From assembly GCF_002940685.1 (NCBI RefSeq), contig NZ_PNFP01000010.1, forward strand, positions 186,001 through 250,000: DNA of 64,000 bases, given 5' to 3'. Below the pieces are notes generated by a model that saw only the letters and a program-made list of their open reading frames with translations, did no database searches and was not told the DNA's origin. The first letter of the stretch is position 1. Each line of letters starts with the position of its first letter. The position numbers and the translations under genes are program-made. This stretch comes from Ensifer adhaerens (GTDB lineage Bacteria; Pseudomonadota; Alphaproteobacteria; Rhizobiales; Rhizobiaceae). This document shows, one piece after another, positions 35,432-44,819 of this stretch.

Positions 35432-37246
35432 ATGGCTTTTACTCGTATCGACCTGCGCGGCGGGGCTTTCCGCAGCGTCCTCGGTTTTACTTGGTCCCAT
35501 TGGAAAGCGCAGCCGCTCCGGATCAGCGTCATCCTCGGCATGGTCCTCGTGTCGACGCTGGCCGACGTTTTGACGCCGCTCTACTCCGGCCGGCTGGTCG
35601 ATGCCGTCGTCTCCGGCGCGGCCGCCGATCAGCTTGCCTGGGATGCGGCGATTGCCGCCTTCTGGATGCTGATGGCGCTCTCGCTCGGCGCGATCATCTT
35701 GCGGCACTTCACCTTCCTGGGGGTCACCGACCTGACGCTCAAGATGATGGCTGACATCGCGTCGGCCGCCTTCTACCGCATCCAGCGCTTCTCGACCGAC
35801 TGGCACGCCAACAGCTTTGCCGGTTCGACAGTGCGCAAGGTGACGCGCGGCATGTGGGCGCTCGACCTGTTGAACGACACGCTGCTCGTGGCGCTGTTTC
35901 CGTCCGTTGTGATGCTCGTCGGTTCCACAGTGCTGATGGCGCTCTACTGGCCGATGATGGGTGTCATCATCGGTATCGGTTCGATCGTCTTCATTGTGGT
36001 GACGATCCTCCTGTCGCTCGGATACGTCGCGCCGATGGCGAGCCTTGCCAACCGTTGGGACACCAAGCTCGGCGGCGCGCTTGCCGATGCGGTGAGCTGC
36101 AACATCGTGGTCAAGGGCTTCGGTGCGGAGAGGCGCGAGGATGCGCGGCTTGCCAAGGTTCTTGGCAAGTGGCGCGACCGCACGCGTCGCACCTGGATCC
36201 GCGGCACGACCAACGGCACGACGCAGGGCGCGATGCTGCTCGTCCTCAGGGCGGCGGTGATCGGCTTTGCACTGCTGCTTTGGGCGCGCGGCCAGGCCAC
36301 GGCGGGTGACATCACCTTCGTGCTCACCTCGTTCTTCATCCTGCAGGGTTACCTGCGCGAAGTCGGACAGCACATCCGCAACCTGCAGCGTTCGATCAAC
36401 GACATGGAAGAGCTCGTCGACATCCATGGCCAGTCGCTCGGCATCGAGGACAGGGCGGATGCCAAGCCGATCCGGATCACCGACGGCCGCATCGAGTTCA
36501 AGGACGTGACCTTCCACTACGGTGCGCACCGCAAGCCGCTCTATGACCGGTTCTCGGTGACGATCCGCGAGGGAGAACGCGTCGGTCTCGTCGGACATTC
36601 CGGCTCGGGCAAGACGACCTTCGTCAAGCTGATCCAGCGCCTGCACGACCTGAAGGCCGGCGAGATCCGGATCGACGGGCAGGACATCGCCTCGGTGGGG
36701 CAGACGTCCCTGCGCCAGCAGATCGCGATCGTCCAGCAGGAGCCGATCCTGTTCCATCGGTCGCTTTCGGAAAATATCGCCTATGCGCGGCCGGATGCGA
36801 CGCAGAGCGAGATCGAAAAGGCGGCAAAGCTTGCGAGCGCCCACGACTTCATCACGGCGCTGCCGAAAGGCTACGGCACGCTGGTTGGCGAACGCGGTGT
36901 CAAGCTTTCCGGCGGCGAGCGCCAGCGCATCGCGATCGCGCGCGCCTTCCTTGCGGACGCGCCGATCCTGATCCTCGACGAGGCGACATCCAGCCTCGAT
37001 TCGGAATCGGAGGTGTTGATCCAGCAGGCGATGGAGCGGCTGATGCTCGGGCGCACGACGCTGGTGATTGCGCATCGGCTCTCGACCGTCAGGGCACTCG
37101 ACCGGCTGCTGGTGTTCGACCACGGCCGGATCGCCGAGGAGGGCACGCACGACGCGCTGATCCGCCTCGACGGCGGCATCTACCGCGGCCTCTTCGAGCG
37201 CCAGGCGCTGGAACTGACCAAGGGGCTGGTGCTGAACGACCAGTGA
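35432..37246 (+). CDS. ABC exporter, fused membrane and ATPase domains
   Basis: A 604-residue half-transporter of the MsbA/LmrA type. The N-terminal membrane domain (residues 25-330) has six helices; the C-terminal ATPase has Walker A GHSGSGKTTF, signature LSGGERQR and Walker B ILILDEATSSLDS followed by the switch histidine IAHRLST. It should form a homodimer that exports lipids, peptides or drugs; substrate unknown. The start ATGGCTTTT at 35432 has only a weak ribosome site; an ATG at 35408 with GAGG three bases upstream is an alternative. A long leader with a possible attenuator precedes it. Confidence 0.9.
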   Translation: MAFTRIDLRGGAFRSVLGFTWSHWKAQPLRISVILGMVLVSTLADVLTPLYSGRLVDAVVSGAAADQLAWDAAIAAFWMLMALSLGAIILRHFTFLGVTDLTLKMMADIASAAFYRIQRFSTDWHANSFAGSTVRKVTRGMWALDLLNDTLLVALFPSVVMLVGSTVLMALYWPMMGVIIGIGSIVFIVVTILLSLGYVAPMASLANRWDTKLGGALADAVSCNIVVKGFGAERREDARLAKVLGKWRDRTRRTWIRGTTNGTTQGAMLLVLRAAVIGFALLLWARGQATAGDITFVLTSFFILQGYLREVGQHIRNLQRSINDMEELVDIHGQSLGIEDRADAKPIRITDGRIEFKDVTFHYGAHRKPLYDRFSVTIREGERVGLVGHSGSGKTTFVKLIQRLHDLKAGEIRIDGQDIASVGQTSLRQQIAIVQQEPILFHRSLSENIAYARPDATQSEIEKAAKLASAHDFITALPKGYGTLVGERGVKLSGGERQRIAIARAFLADAPILILDEATSSLDSESEVLIQQAMERLMLGRTTLVIAHRLSTVRALDRLLVFDHGRIAEEGTHDALIRLDGGIYRGLFERQALELTKGLVLNDQ

Positions 37247-37274
37247 GCGCCGAGGCGCACCTTCTAAAACCAGT

Positions 37275-37301
37275 CGTCGCGCCCCGACACGGGGCGCGAC
37301 G
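37275..37301. terminator. Bidirectional terminator between convergent genes
   Basis: A perfect 11-bp stem (37275-37285 with 37291-37301), loop GACAC, followed by TTCTTATG on the + strand. It separates the ABC exporter and the convergent flavoprotein gene. Confidence 0.7.
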
Positions 37302-37305
37302 GTTC

Positions 37306-38520
37306 TTATGCTCGTCGCGTAAGCCAGCGATCGATGCCGCGTGCGGCCGCACGGCCGGTGGCAAAGCAGGCGGTCAGCAGATAGCCGCCGGTCGGCGCCT
37401 CCCAGTCGATCATCTCGCCGGCAACGAAGGTGCCCGGTAGCGCCCTCAACATGTAGTCATCATCGATCGCGTCCCAGTCGACGCCGCCGGCAGACGATAT
37501 GGCCTCGGCGATAGGGCGGGGGCGCTTGAGCGGGATCGGCAGAGCCTTGATCAAGGCGGCAAGTTCCCGGGGCGGCATGCGCGCAGCACCAGGCGAAACC
37601 TCGCGTAGCACGGCAGCCTTCACCCCTTCGAGCCCGGCCCCCTTGCGCAGACGATTGGAAAAGCTGGTCTTGCTGTCGAAGCGGCCAAGATCCCTTGCCA
37701 GCTTTTCAACGGTTCGCGCGGGGGCGAGGTCGATCAGCAGGTCGGCCCGCTCGCCGCGCAAAAGCCGGTCCCTGAGCACGCTCGTATGGGCGTAGACCAG
37801 GCTGCCTTCGATACCGCTCTTGCTGACGACGAATTCGCCCGGGACGATGCCGGTCTCTGAGGCCGCGGTAACGGCCTTGAGTGCGGCGCCGGCGAAGCGC
37901 TCGCGAAACGTTTCGCTCCAGTCGACGTCGAAGCCGCAATTGGCGGGCTCAAGGCCCGTGACGGCGACGCCCTTCTCGTCCAGCCAGGGGGCCCAGGCCG
38001 CATCGGAGCCGAGGCGCGGATAACTGGCCCCGCCGAGCGCGAGCAGGGCCGCATCGGCGCTGATCCGCATTTGGCCATCGGGTGTATCGAAGACGAGTTC
38101 CTTGCCCTGAAACCCTGTCCAGCGGTGCCGGGTCAGGATCTTGACGCCGCGGCCTTCCAGCGATTTCAACCAGGCGCGCAGCAGCGGCGACGCCTTCATC
38201 GCCTTGGGAAAGACGCGGCCCGACGAGCCGACGAAGGTTTCGGTGCCGAGAGCCGCCGCCCATTGCCTGACATCCTCGGGCGTGAAGGCGTCGAGGGCCG
38301 CACGCAGTCGCGGAGAGGCGTCGCCGAAGCGCTCGGCAAAGGCGGCGTAGTCTTCGGAATGGGTGATGTTCAGGCCCGATTTGCCGGCGAGCAGGAATTT
38401 GCGCGCGACCGTCGGCATGCCGTCATAGACGGTGACGGCGTGGCCGCGCTCCGACAGGACTTCGGCCGCCATCAGGCCGCTTGGCCCGCCGCCGATGATG
38501 GCGATGTTGTTTTGTCCCAT
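37306..38520 (-). CDS. BaiN/HI0933-type NAD(P)/FAD-dependent flavoprotein
   Basis: A 404-residue flavoprotein. The N-terminal FAD-binding GGGPSGLMAAEVL motif, the family-typical KFLLAGKSGLNITHSED segment and the C-terminal GEMIDWEAPTGGYLLTACFATG motif match TIGR03862, the subgroup of HI0933-like oxidoreductases found in Proteobacteria. Reaction and substrate are not known for this subgroup. It is downstream of an amino-acid ABC transporter gene by 78 bp on the same strand, so it may be co-transcribed in the position where an aapP ATPase gene would be expected. Confidence 0.88.
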   Translation of the reverse strand: MGQNNIAIIGGGPSGLMAAEVLSERGHAVTVYDGMPTVARKFLLAGKSGLNITHSEDYAAFAERFGDASPRLRAALDAFTPEDVRQWAAALGTETFVGSSGRVFPKAMKASPLLRAWLKSLEGRGVKILTRHRWTGFQGKELVFDTPDGQMRISADAALLALGGASYPRLGSDAAWAPWLDEKGVAVTGLEPANCGFDVDWSETFRERFAGAALKAVTAASETGIVPGEFVVSKSGIEGSLVYAHTSVLRDRLLRGERADLLIDLAPARTVEKLARDLGRFDSKTSFSNRLRKGAGLEGVKAAVLREVSPGAARMPPRELAALIKALPIPLKRPRPIAEAISSAGGVDWDAIDDDYMLRALPGTFVAGEMIDWEAPTGGYLLTACFATGRAAARGIDRWLTRRA

Positions 38521-38597
38521 GCGTTTGCCCGGTCACAGTTTTCACGTCGCCGCACTCTTGGCCCGGCGACGAGCGGCGCGCAACCCCGCCCGGTGCG

Positions 38598-39671
38598 CTA
38601 GTGCCGATCGGAGGCCTTGAGTTTTCTCTCCAGCCACAGGCTGTAGCGCGAGCCGGTAAAGCAGATGGCAAAATAGACCAGGGCCGCGAAGATATAGGCC
38701 TCGCTGTAGAAGCCCAGCCAGGTCGGGTCGGTCGCGGACGTCTTGGCGGCATTCAGGAGATCGTGGATGCCGATGACGGCGAGCAGTGAGGTGTTGAGCA
38801 CGATGCCGATCGACAGATTGACGATTGCCGGGATGACGGCGGTGAGCGCCTGCGGCAGCACGACCAGCCTCAGCATTTGGATACGGCTGAGGCCAAGCGA
38901 CAGCGCTGCCTCCTTCTGGCCAGCCGGGATCACCTGCAGACCGGCGCGGATGACTTCGGCGAGATAGGCGGAAAAGAACAGGGTGACGCCGATCTGGGCG
39001 CGCAGCAGCTTGTCGATCGCAGCCCCGCTCGGCAGCGCCATCGGCACGATCAGCATGGCCACATAGAGAACGGCGATCATCGGCACGCCGCGCAGCACCT
39101 CGATGAAGGCGACCGCCAGGTACCGCACGATGCCCATGTCGGATTGGCGGGCAAGCGCCAAGGCGAGCGCGATCGGGAAGGCGAAGGCGAGGCCGGCGAT
39201 CGACACGGTGAGGGTGATCGGCAGCCCGCCCCAGTGATTGGTCGACACCGGTTCCAGGCCCGATGTCCCCGCCATCAGCAGCCAGATGCCGACCAGCGCC
39301 AGCAGCCAGACGGGCACCAGGCGGAAACTCCAGAAGCGGGGAAGGGCGGAGATCGTCAGCAGCGCTGCAATGAGGGCGAGAACCAGCGCCGGGCGCCATT
39401 GCAGCTGCGGCGGGAAGAAGGCGAAGAGCATGAACCGAAATTTGGCGCCGACGAAGGCCCAGCAGGCGCCGGCCGTCTCCCCGGCGCAATCGGCCGCCGT
39501 GCCGGTCCAGACGGCATCGATGAAAGCCCAGCGAAAAAAGGGAAGTGCGAGCCAGAGGATCGCCGCAAGCGTGACAAGCGTGACGAGACCATTCGCCCAG
39601 CTGCTGAAGAGGCCCTCGCGCCAGCGATGCCAGTCGGGTGCTACCGGCGGCGCAAGTTCGATCTGGCTCAT
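38598..39671 (-). CDS. aapM: Amino-acid ABC transporter permease (AapM-like)
   Basis: A 357-residue inner-membrane permease of the HisM/GlnP family with the long N-terminal extension typical of AapM/BztC. The conserved permease region (residues 165-350) includes ALALARQSDMGIVRYLAVAF and the ATPase-contact loop QKEAALSLGLSRIQMLRLVV. The ATG at 39671 follows GGAGAAGGAAAG and overlaps the aapQ stop. It forms the channel with the AapQ-like permease for general L-amino acids. The expected ATPase gene (aapP) does not follow. Confidence 0.9.
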   Translation of the reverse strand: MSQIELAPPVAPDWHRWREGLFSSWANGLVTLVTLAAILWLALPFFRWAFIDAVWTGTAADCAGETAGACWAFVGAKFRFMLFAFFPPQLQWRPALVLALIAALLTISALPRFWSFRLVPVWLLALVGIWLLMAGTSGLEPVSTNHWGGLPITLTVSIAGLAFAFPIALALALARQSDMGIVRYLAVAFIEVLRGVPMIAVLYVAMLIVPMALPSGAAIDKLLRAQIGVTLFFSAYLAEVIRAGLQVIPAGQKEAALSLGLSRIQMLRLVVLPQALTAVIPAIVNLSIGIVLNTSLLAVIGIHDLLNAAKTSATDPTWLGFYSEAYIFAALVYFAICFTGSRYSLWLERKLKASDRH

Positions 39672-40870
39672 CGCTTTCCTTCTCCGCGCAGAACCACGCG
39701 TCGGTTGTAGAGGTTCATGAGGGCCGAAACCGCAAGGCTGATCGTCAGGTAGACGGCGCCGATGATGATGATCGCCTCCAGCGCCTGGCCCGTGGTGTTG
39801 GCCGTGGTGTTGGCGACGCTGACGAGATCGGGATAGCCGATCGCGACGGCGAGGCTCGAATTCTTGGTCAGATCGAGAAAGCTGGAGATCATCAGCGGCG
39901 TGATCACCCTGAGCGCCTGCGGCAACACAACGAGACGCATGATCTGCGCAGGCTTCAAGCCCAGCGCCCGGGCCGCTTCCCATTGGCCAGATTTCACCGA
40001 CTGGATGCCGCTGCGCACGATCTCGGAGATCGAGGCGGAGGCGTTGACGACGAGGCCGATCAGCAATGCCGCGAATTCCGGCGTCAGCGACAGGCCGCCG
40101 CGAATGTTGAAGCCGCCCTTGGCCGGTATCTCGACAGAGGCCGCGAAGCCAAGAGATGTGAGGGTGAGGTAGCAGAGGGCAAGGGCACCGACGGCAGCAG
40201 CTGCCGACTTCGGCAGATAGAAGGCAGAGCCTGTAAAGAGCCGGCGGGCGAGGAACAGCGCGGCAAGGACAACCAGCACCACCGCCGAAAGCCAGACGAT
40301 TGCCGGCAATCCCTCGATCGAGAGCGAGGGGAGAAAGACGCCGCGGTTGCTGAGATAGACGCTGCCCAGCAACGTGTAAGCGCCGCGTGGCGGCGGCAGC
40401 GCGTGAATGATCGCGCTCCAGAGGAACAGTTGCAGCAACAGCGGCGTGTTGCGCAGAAGCTCGACATAGCCGTGGACGAAACTTGCCAGTAGCAGGTTGC
40501 CTGAGAGCCTGATGATGCCGAGCGCGACGCCGAGCACGGTTGCAAGCAGGCAGCCGACGACCGCCACCTTGACGGTGTTGGCGATGCCGGCGCCGAGCGC
40601 CCGGGCGTAGCTGTCACCGGCGGAATAGGAAAGCACGCTCTCGCCGATCTCGAAGTTTGCCTGATGAGAGAGGAAGGCGAAGCCGGGCGTCAGTCCCATG
40701 CGGTGCATGCTCTCGGCGGTGTTTTGGCCGAGGAAGGCAAAGAGCAGGAGCACGCCGATAAAAAGCAGGCCCTGCTGCAAAGGCAGCGGCCCGATCCACG
40801 ACCTGAGGCGCGAGACAGGTCCGGGCCCCGAAGGGCCCGGTTGGCGTTGGCGTGTCATGGGAAAGACCAT
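39668..40870 (-). CDS. aapQ: Amino-acid ABC transporter permease (AapQ-like)
   Basis: A 400-residue permease with the AapQ/BztB layout: an N-terminal helix (LLFIGVLLLFAFLGQNTAE), a long insert between helices and the HisQ-type core with ELLRNTPLLLQLFLWSAIIH and the contact loop QWEAARALGLKPAQIMRLVV. The stop overlaps the aapM start. The start is uncertain: a TTG at 40882 overlaps the previous stop, and ATG codons lie at 40870 and 40858; the first ATG is used. Role: heterodimeric membrane channel for L-amino acids. Confidence 0.9.
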   Translation of the reverse strand: MVFPMTRQRQPGPSGPGPVSRLRSWIGPLPLQQGLLFIGVLLLFAFLGQNTAESMHRMGLTPGFAFLSHQANFEIGESVLSYSAGDSYARALGAGIANTVKVAVVGCLLATVLGVALGIIRLSGNLLLASFVHGYVELLRNTPLLLQLFLWSAIIHALPPPRGAYTLLGSVYLSNRGVFLPSLSIEGLPAIVWLSAVVLVVLAALFLARRLFTGSAFYLPKSAAAAVGALALCYLTLTSLGFAASVEIPAKGGFNIRGGLSLTPEFAALLIGLVVNASASISEIVRSGIQSVKSGQWEAARALGLKPAQIMRLVVLPQALRVITPLMISSFLDLTKNSSLAVAIGYPDLVSVANTTANTTGQALEAIIIIGAVYLTISLAVSALMNLYNRRVVLRGEGKR

Positions 40871-40878
40871 GAACCGGC

Positions 40879-41922
40879 TCAACGGAACGGCGGCGAATAG
40901 AGCAGGCCGCCCGCGGTCCAGGGCTGGTTGTAGCCGCGTTCGAAGTTGAGCGGCGTGCCCTTGCCGACGTTGCGCTCGAAGATCTCGCCATAATTGCCGA
41001 CGACCTTGACGATGTTGTAGGCGAACTTCGGATCAAGGCCGATCGCTTCCCCGAGCGACGGATCGACGCCGAGGAAGCGCTTGATCGCCGGATCCTCGCT
41101 TTTCAAGAAGGTGTCGACGTTCTCCTTGGTGATGCCGAACTCTTCGGCCTGGATCGTCGCATAGACGGTCCAGTTGACGATTTCGAGCCACTGGTCGTCA
41201 CCGGCGCGAATTGCCGGCGCCAACGGCTCCTTCGACAGCCGCTCCGGCAAGAGCACATAGTCGTCGGGTTTCGAAAGCTGGGTACGCTTGGCGGCAAGGT
41301 CGGTCGCGTCCTGCGTCAGCGCATCGACACGGCCTGAGTCGAGCGCCTTCAGGAACTCGCCGGTCTCCTCGATGGTGACGGGCGTGAAGGCCTTGCCGGT
41401 CTTGCGGAAGAAGTCGGCGATGTTGAGCTCGCCAGTGGTGCCGCTCTGGACGCCGATCGTCGCGCCGTCCAGCTCCTCGCCCTTGGTGACGCCGAGATCC
41501 TTGCGCACCAGGAGGCCCTGGCCGTCATAGAAGACCACGGGACCGAAGTGGAAGCCGAGCTTGAAGGCGCGGCTCACCGTCTGCGTGACGCCGGAAAGCA
41601 GGATATCGAACTCGCCCGATTGCAGTGCAGGCAGGCGCTGCTGCGGCGAGGAGTTGGTGAACTCGACCTTTTCGGCGTCGTTGAAGACGGTGATGGCGAT
41701 GGCGCGACCGAAATCGACGAAGAAGCCCTGCCAGCGGCCGTTGCTGTCGGGCGAGAAGAAGCCCGGCGTGGTGCCGACACCAACCTTGATGACGCCGCGC
41801 GCCTTGATCTTGTCGAGCGTTTCGCCGGCAAGCGCCGAGGTTGCAATCAGGCTCGCCGCCAGCGCCGCCGTTGCGGCAAAGGCCCTTGTGAAGAATTTTC
41901 GGTGATTGGAATTTCGCTGCAT
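40879..41922 (-). CDS. aapJ: Amino-acid ABC transporter substrate-binding protein (AapJ-like)
   Basis: A 347-residue periplasmic binding protein. The signal peptide spans residues 1-32 (AFAATAALAASLIATSALA). Family motifs are VIKVGVGTTPGFFSPDSNGR, WQGFFVDFGRAIA, VTQTVSRAFKLGF and a C-terminal NYGEIFERNVGKG. Length and sequence fit AapJ/BztA, which bind a broad range of L-amino acids. The ATG at 41922 follows GGGGGCC. An AT-rich promoter region with a dyad precedes the gene. Confidence 0.9.
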   Translation of the reverse strand: MQRNSNHRKFFTRAFAATAALAASLIATSALAGETLDKIKARGVIKVGVGTTPGFFSPDSNGRWQGFFVDFGRAIAITVFNDAEKVEFTNSSPQQRLPALQSGEFDILLSGVTQTVSRAFKLGFHFGPVVFYDGQGLLVRKDLGVTKGEELDGATIGVQSGTTGELNIADFFRKTGKAFTPVTIEETGEFLKALDSGRVDALTQDATDLAAKRTQLSKPDDYVLLPERLSKEPLAPAIRAGDDQWLEIVNWTVYATIQAEEFGITKENVDTFLKSEDPAIKRFLGVDPSLGEAIGLDPKFAYNIVKVVGNYGEIFERNVGKGTPLNFERGYNQPWTAGGLLYSPPFR

Positions 41923-42268
41923 GAAGGCCCCCAAAGCCAAGAAAGAATGTCATTGCGCATCACCGGCAGAGCCGTTCGAGGCGTGTTGGAATAATTAAAT
42001 CTATAGAAATTATATAATAGGTATTTTTGTGCGAAATTGGCGCGCGGCCCGAAACAGATTTCGCCGCCTCGTTTTTGCCGGGAACGTTTTTGACAAGCAG
42101 GTGGTTGGTCCGACGCACGGCGACCCAACGGCCCGCCGCGTTGCTATGGTCCTGACCGAAAAGCCACAGGTGGTTCTGCGAGAGCCGTTCGCGCTTGACG
42201 ACTTGTCTCTTGTTGAGTTCGGCGGAAGTTCCTAGGTTCCGGCCGTCTGTTGGTTTATCTCCTTGGCG
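41923..42268. other. 346-bp divergent region between aapJ-like and DUF930 genes
   Basis: The part at 41990-42030 is strikingly AT-rich and holds the dyad ATAATT (41991-41996)-N11-AATTAT (42008-42013) and a TATAAT on the aapJ strand (42014-42009). CGTTTTTG is directly repeated at 42070-42077 and 42085-42092. No gene is seen. These are the likely promoter and operator of the transporter; the regulator is not next door. Confidence 0.45.
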
Positions 42269-43381
42269 ATGCAGCTCTTTGCGGGAAAATGGCGGGAACG
42301 GTTGGGATGGGGCGCGCCGGTGTCGGTCGCGCTGCACCTCGTCGTTGCCTTCTTCCTGCTGTTCGATCTGCCGCTGGAACTTCCGAAGCCGCCGAAGGAG
42401 CAGACGGTCAACGTCGAGCTCGTTCCGCCGCCAGCCGAAGCGAAGGAGCCGAAGAAGGCCGAGCAGAAACAGGCAGAGCAGAAGAAGGCGGGACCGAAAA
42501 AGGGCGAGGAGAAGAAGGCCGAGCAGCCAAAGCCGCAGCCCGAACCCAAGCCCCAGCCGAAGGCAGACCCGAAGCCGCAACCCAAGCCGGTGCCGCAACT
42601 GCCCCAGTCCTTCGCCTCGGCCATGGCCAAGACCAAGCAGGACAACAAGGAGGCAGAGCTTCCGCCAGCCGCGCGCGAGACGGTAAAGAAGACCGAGCCT
42701 TCCGAGCCGGAAAAAGCCGTGGACGACAAGGCAAAGCCGGCGGCTGCGCCGATCAAGGCGCCCGCGGCCGAGAAAAAGGAGCCGGTCAAGGAGCCGAAGC
42801 CGCCGTCAACGCTCGCCGTGCCTGCGAAATCCTCTGACAGCGCCACGCAGAAGGCGGATGAAAAGGCGGCGGCGGTGGCCGAGGCCAAGCCCGAGTCAAA
42901 GGAAACGCCAGACGCCAAGCCGCAGACGGTCAAGTCGGAGGAGGGCGCCGCAAAGGCAAAGCCGGCCGATGCCGCGGCAAAGGTCGAACTCAAGCCGGTT
43001 CCGAGCAAGATGACCGAGGCAAAGGAACTCTACTCGGCAAAGTCGATCGCCGATCCGCGGGTGAAGCAAGCGCTGATCAACCTGCCGGTCAAACGGCGGA
43101 TCCTGCAACTGTGCAATCTCGAGGCGTTGGAGCAGATCCGCAGCCAACGGCCGGATACCCCGCCCGAAGGGTTGGTGCCCTTCGGTCCGATGGGTGGCTT
43201 CATCACAAAAAACCGCATGGACGCCAGCGGTGGCGCCTACCAGAACAAATCGACCTGGTACGACGTCGACTTCAAATGCGTCGTCAACGAAGACGCGACA
43301 GAAGTGACCTCCTTCAGCATCGCCATCGGCGGCGAAGTGCCGAAGGCGGCCTGGAAGGAGCGGCGGCTTCCGGGAGGTTGA
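42269..43381 (+). CDS. DUF930 protein with TonB-like proline/lysine-rich spacer
   Basis: A 370-residue protein of unknown function. One helix (residues 17-34, VSVALHLVVAFFLLFDL) anchors it in the inner membrane; then about 215 residues rich in Lys, Pro, Glu and Ala (many KP, EP and KK pairs) span the periplasm like TonB or TolA; the C-terminal 110 residues are the DUF930 domain (RRILQLCNLEALEQIRSQ, GGFITKNRMDASGGAYQN, WYDVDFKCVVNED). Two cysteines in that domain may form a disulfide. No ExbB/ExbD genes are nearby. The start has a poor ribosome site; a TTG two codons earlier is possible. Confidence 0.75.
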   Translation: MQLFAGKWRERLGWGAPVSVALHLVVAFFLLFDLPLELPKPPKEQTVNVELVPPPAEAKEPKKAEQKQAEQKKAGPKKGEEKKAEQPKPQPEPKPQPKADPKPQPKPVPQLPQSFASAMAKTKQDNKEAELPPAARETVKKTEPSEPEKAVDDKAKPAAAPIKAPAAEKKEPVKEPKPPSTLAVPAKSSDSATQKADEKAAAVAEAKPESKETPDAKPQTVKSEEGAAKAKPADAAAKVELKPVPSKMTEAKELYSAKSIADPRVKQALINLPVKRRILQLCNLEALEQIRSQRPDTPPEGLVPFGPMGGFITKNRMDASGGAYQNKSTWYDVDFKCVVNEDATEVTSFSIAIGGEVPKAAWKERRLPGG

Positions 43382-43494
43382 TCCCTGCGCCATGGATCGT
43401 GGCGCATGCAAAGCCTCGTTCCGCAATCAACGTCCTACTGTGTAGAGCGCCTGTCGCCGGAGGTCACCGGACACCGCGCTGCGCCTGGACGTTT

Positions 43495-43523
43495 GCCTGC
43501 CGGACCTTTTGGGCCCGGCAGGC
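43495..43523. terminator. Hairpin between convergent DUF930 and MFS genes
   Basis: GCCTGCCGG (43495-43503) pairs with CCGGCAGGC (43515-43523), loop of 11. It lies between two convergent stops, so it may end both transcripts, though no strong T-run follows. Confidence 0.5.
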
Positions 43524-43559
43524 GCAGGTGCGAGTTGCCACTCCCGCACGGACGTGTTG

Positions 43560-44777
43560 TTACTCGGCGGGCTGCAGCGTCCGTTCGCGGTAGACCGAGA
43601 CCAGCGAGGTCCCGAACATCGCGGCCACCGCGGCGAAGAGGAAGACGCCGGCCGGACCCTGCAGTTCGACGAGCAGGCCGCCGAGGATTGCACCGGTGGA
43701 GATCGCGATCTGGAAGGTGGTGAGCGTCGCTGCACCGGCACCTTCGGCCTCGTCGCCGGCCGCCCGGCTCAGGAACGACTGGACGCTGACCGGCAGCGCA
43801 CCGAAGGCAAAGCCCCAGGCGGCGGTCGCAATGACCGCGACGGCCGGAAGCGCACCTGCAAGCGCCAGGATCAGGGTGGTGGCGGCGACGCCGGCTGCGG
43901 CCGACATCATCGACAGCCGCGTGCTGCGTTCCGCCAGGAAGCCCCCGGCAATGTTGCCGAAGAAGCCGCCGATGCCGAAGGCAAGCAGGATCGCGGTAAT
44001 CGCCTCGACGCCGAACTGGGGCACCTGTTCAAGGAACGGGCGAACATAGGTGAAGCCGGCAAAATGACCCGTGACGACGAGCAGGATCGTTGCAAGGCCA
44101 AGCCGGATCGCCGGGCGCTTCAAGACGTTGAGGATGGTGTTGAGGCCGGTCGTTCCCTTCGGCGGCAGGCGCGGAACGGTCAGCGCCTGGACGATGAAGG
44201 TGACAATGCCGACGGCGGCGGCAAGCAGGAACGCATAGCGCCAGCCGAGCGTCGCGCCGATCCAGGCGCCGACGGGTGCCGCGCAGACCGTTGCGATCGA
44301 TACGCCGGACATCACGATCGCCATCGCCCGCGGCATCAGCCGGCCGGGAACCAGCCGCATGGCGAGCGCCAGCGACAGCGCCCAGAAACCGCCAAGGCCG
44401 ATGCCGAGCAGGAAGCGGGCGACGAGCAGCATCGAAAGGCTGGATGCGAAGCCGGCAATCAGGCTGGAAACGATGAGAAGCGCGGTCAGGCTCAAGAGCA
44501 CGTTTCGCCGGTCGAAGCGCCCGGTATAGACGACGATCGCCGGGCCGGCGATGGCCGCGACGACGGCCGTGGTCGTCACCGATTGTCCGGCCGCACCGAC
44601 CGTGACGCCGAGATCTGCCGACATCGGCGTCAGCAGGCTTGCCGGCAGGAATTCCGCCGTGACCAGGCCGAAAACGCCGAGCGACAGGGACACGACTGCA
44701 GCCCATAGCGGTTTGTCTTGTTCATCCGCCTCGCCCGTAGGCCGTGCGACGATGCCATCCATAATTTTCATCTCCAT
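43560..44777 (-). CDS. MFS exporter (NepI/AraJ-like)
   Basis: A 405-residue inner-membrane transporter with 12 helices of the DHA1-type major facilitator group. FLLGIGLGGFWALSLALAMRLVP (helix 4) and SGVSIATVCAAPVGAWIGATLGW (helix 5, drug-exporter motif C area) resemble purine-nucleoside or sugar exporters NepI and AraJ. It is divergent from an AraC regulator by 42 bp, a frequent arrangement for inducible exporters. The ATG at 44777 is used; an ATG at 44762 with GGAG nine bases upstream is equally good. Substrate unknown. Confidence 0.88.
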   Translation of the reverse strand: MEMKIMDGIVARPTGEADEQDKPLWAAVVSLSLGVFGLVTAEFLPASLLTPMSADLGVTVGAAGQSVTTTAVVAAIAGPAIVVYTGRFDRRNVLLSLTALLIVSSLIAGFASSLSMLLVARFLLGIGLGGFWALSLALAMRLVPGRLMPRAMAIVMSGVSIATVCAAPVGAWIGATLGWRYAFLLAAAVGIVTFIVQALTVPRLPPKGTTGLNTILNVLKRPAIRLGLATILLVVTGHFAGFTYVRPFLEQVPQFGVEAITAILLAFGIGGFFGNIAGGFLAERSTRLSMMSAAAGVAATTLILALAGALPAVAVIATAAWGFAFGALPVSVQSFLSRAAGDEAEGAGAATLTTFQIAISTGAILGGLLVELQGPAGVFLFAAVAAMFGTSLVSVYRERTLQPAE

Positions 44778-44819
44778 TGCAGGTAGTGATGAAAATATGC
44801 ATGGCCAGATGGAGTTTCT

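Noticed and set aside
33563-37150. A 1195-codon open frame on the minus strand
   Set aside because: Only the last 457 codons are the PgtC-like protein; the rest is antisense to the well-supported ABC exporter gene.
42400-43000. Repetitive KP/EP/KK coding sequence as a possible tandem repeat or CRISPR-like array
   Set aside because: No constant unit length or sequence; it is a low-complexity protein stalk.
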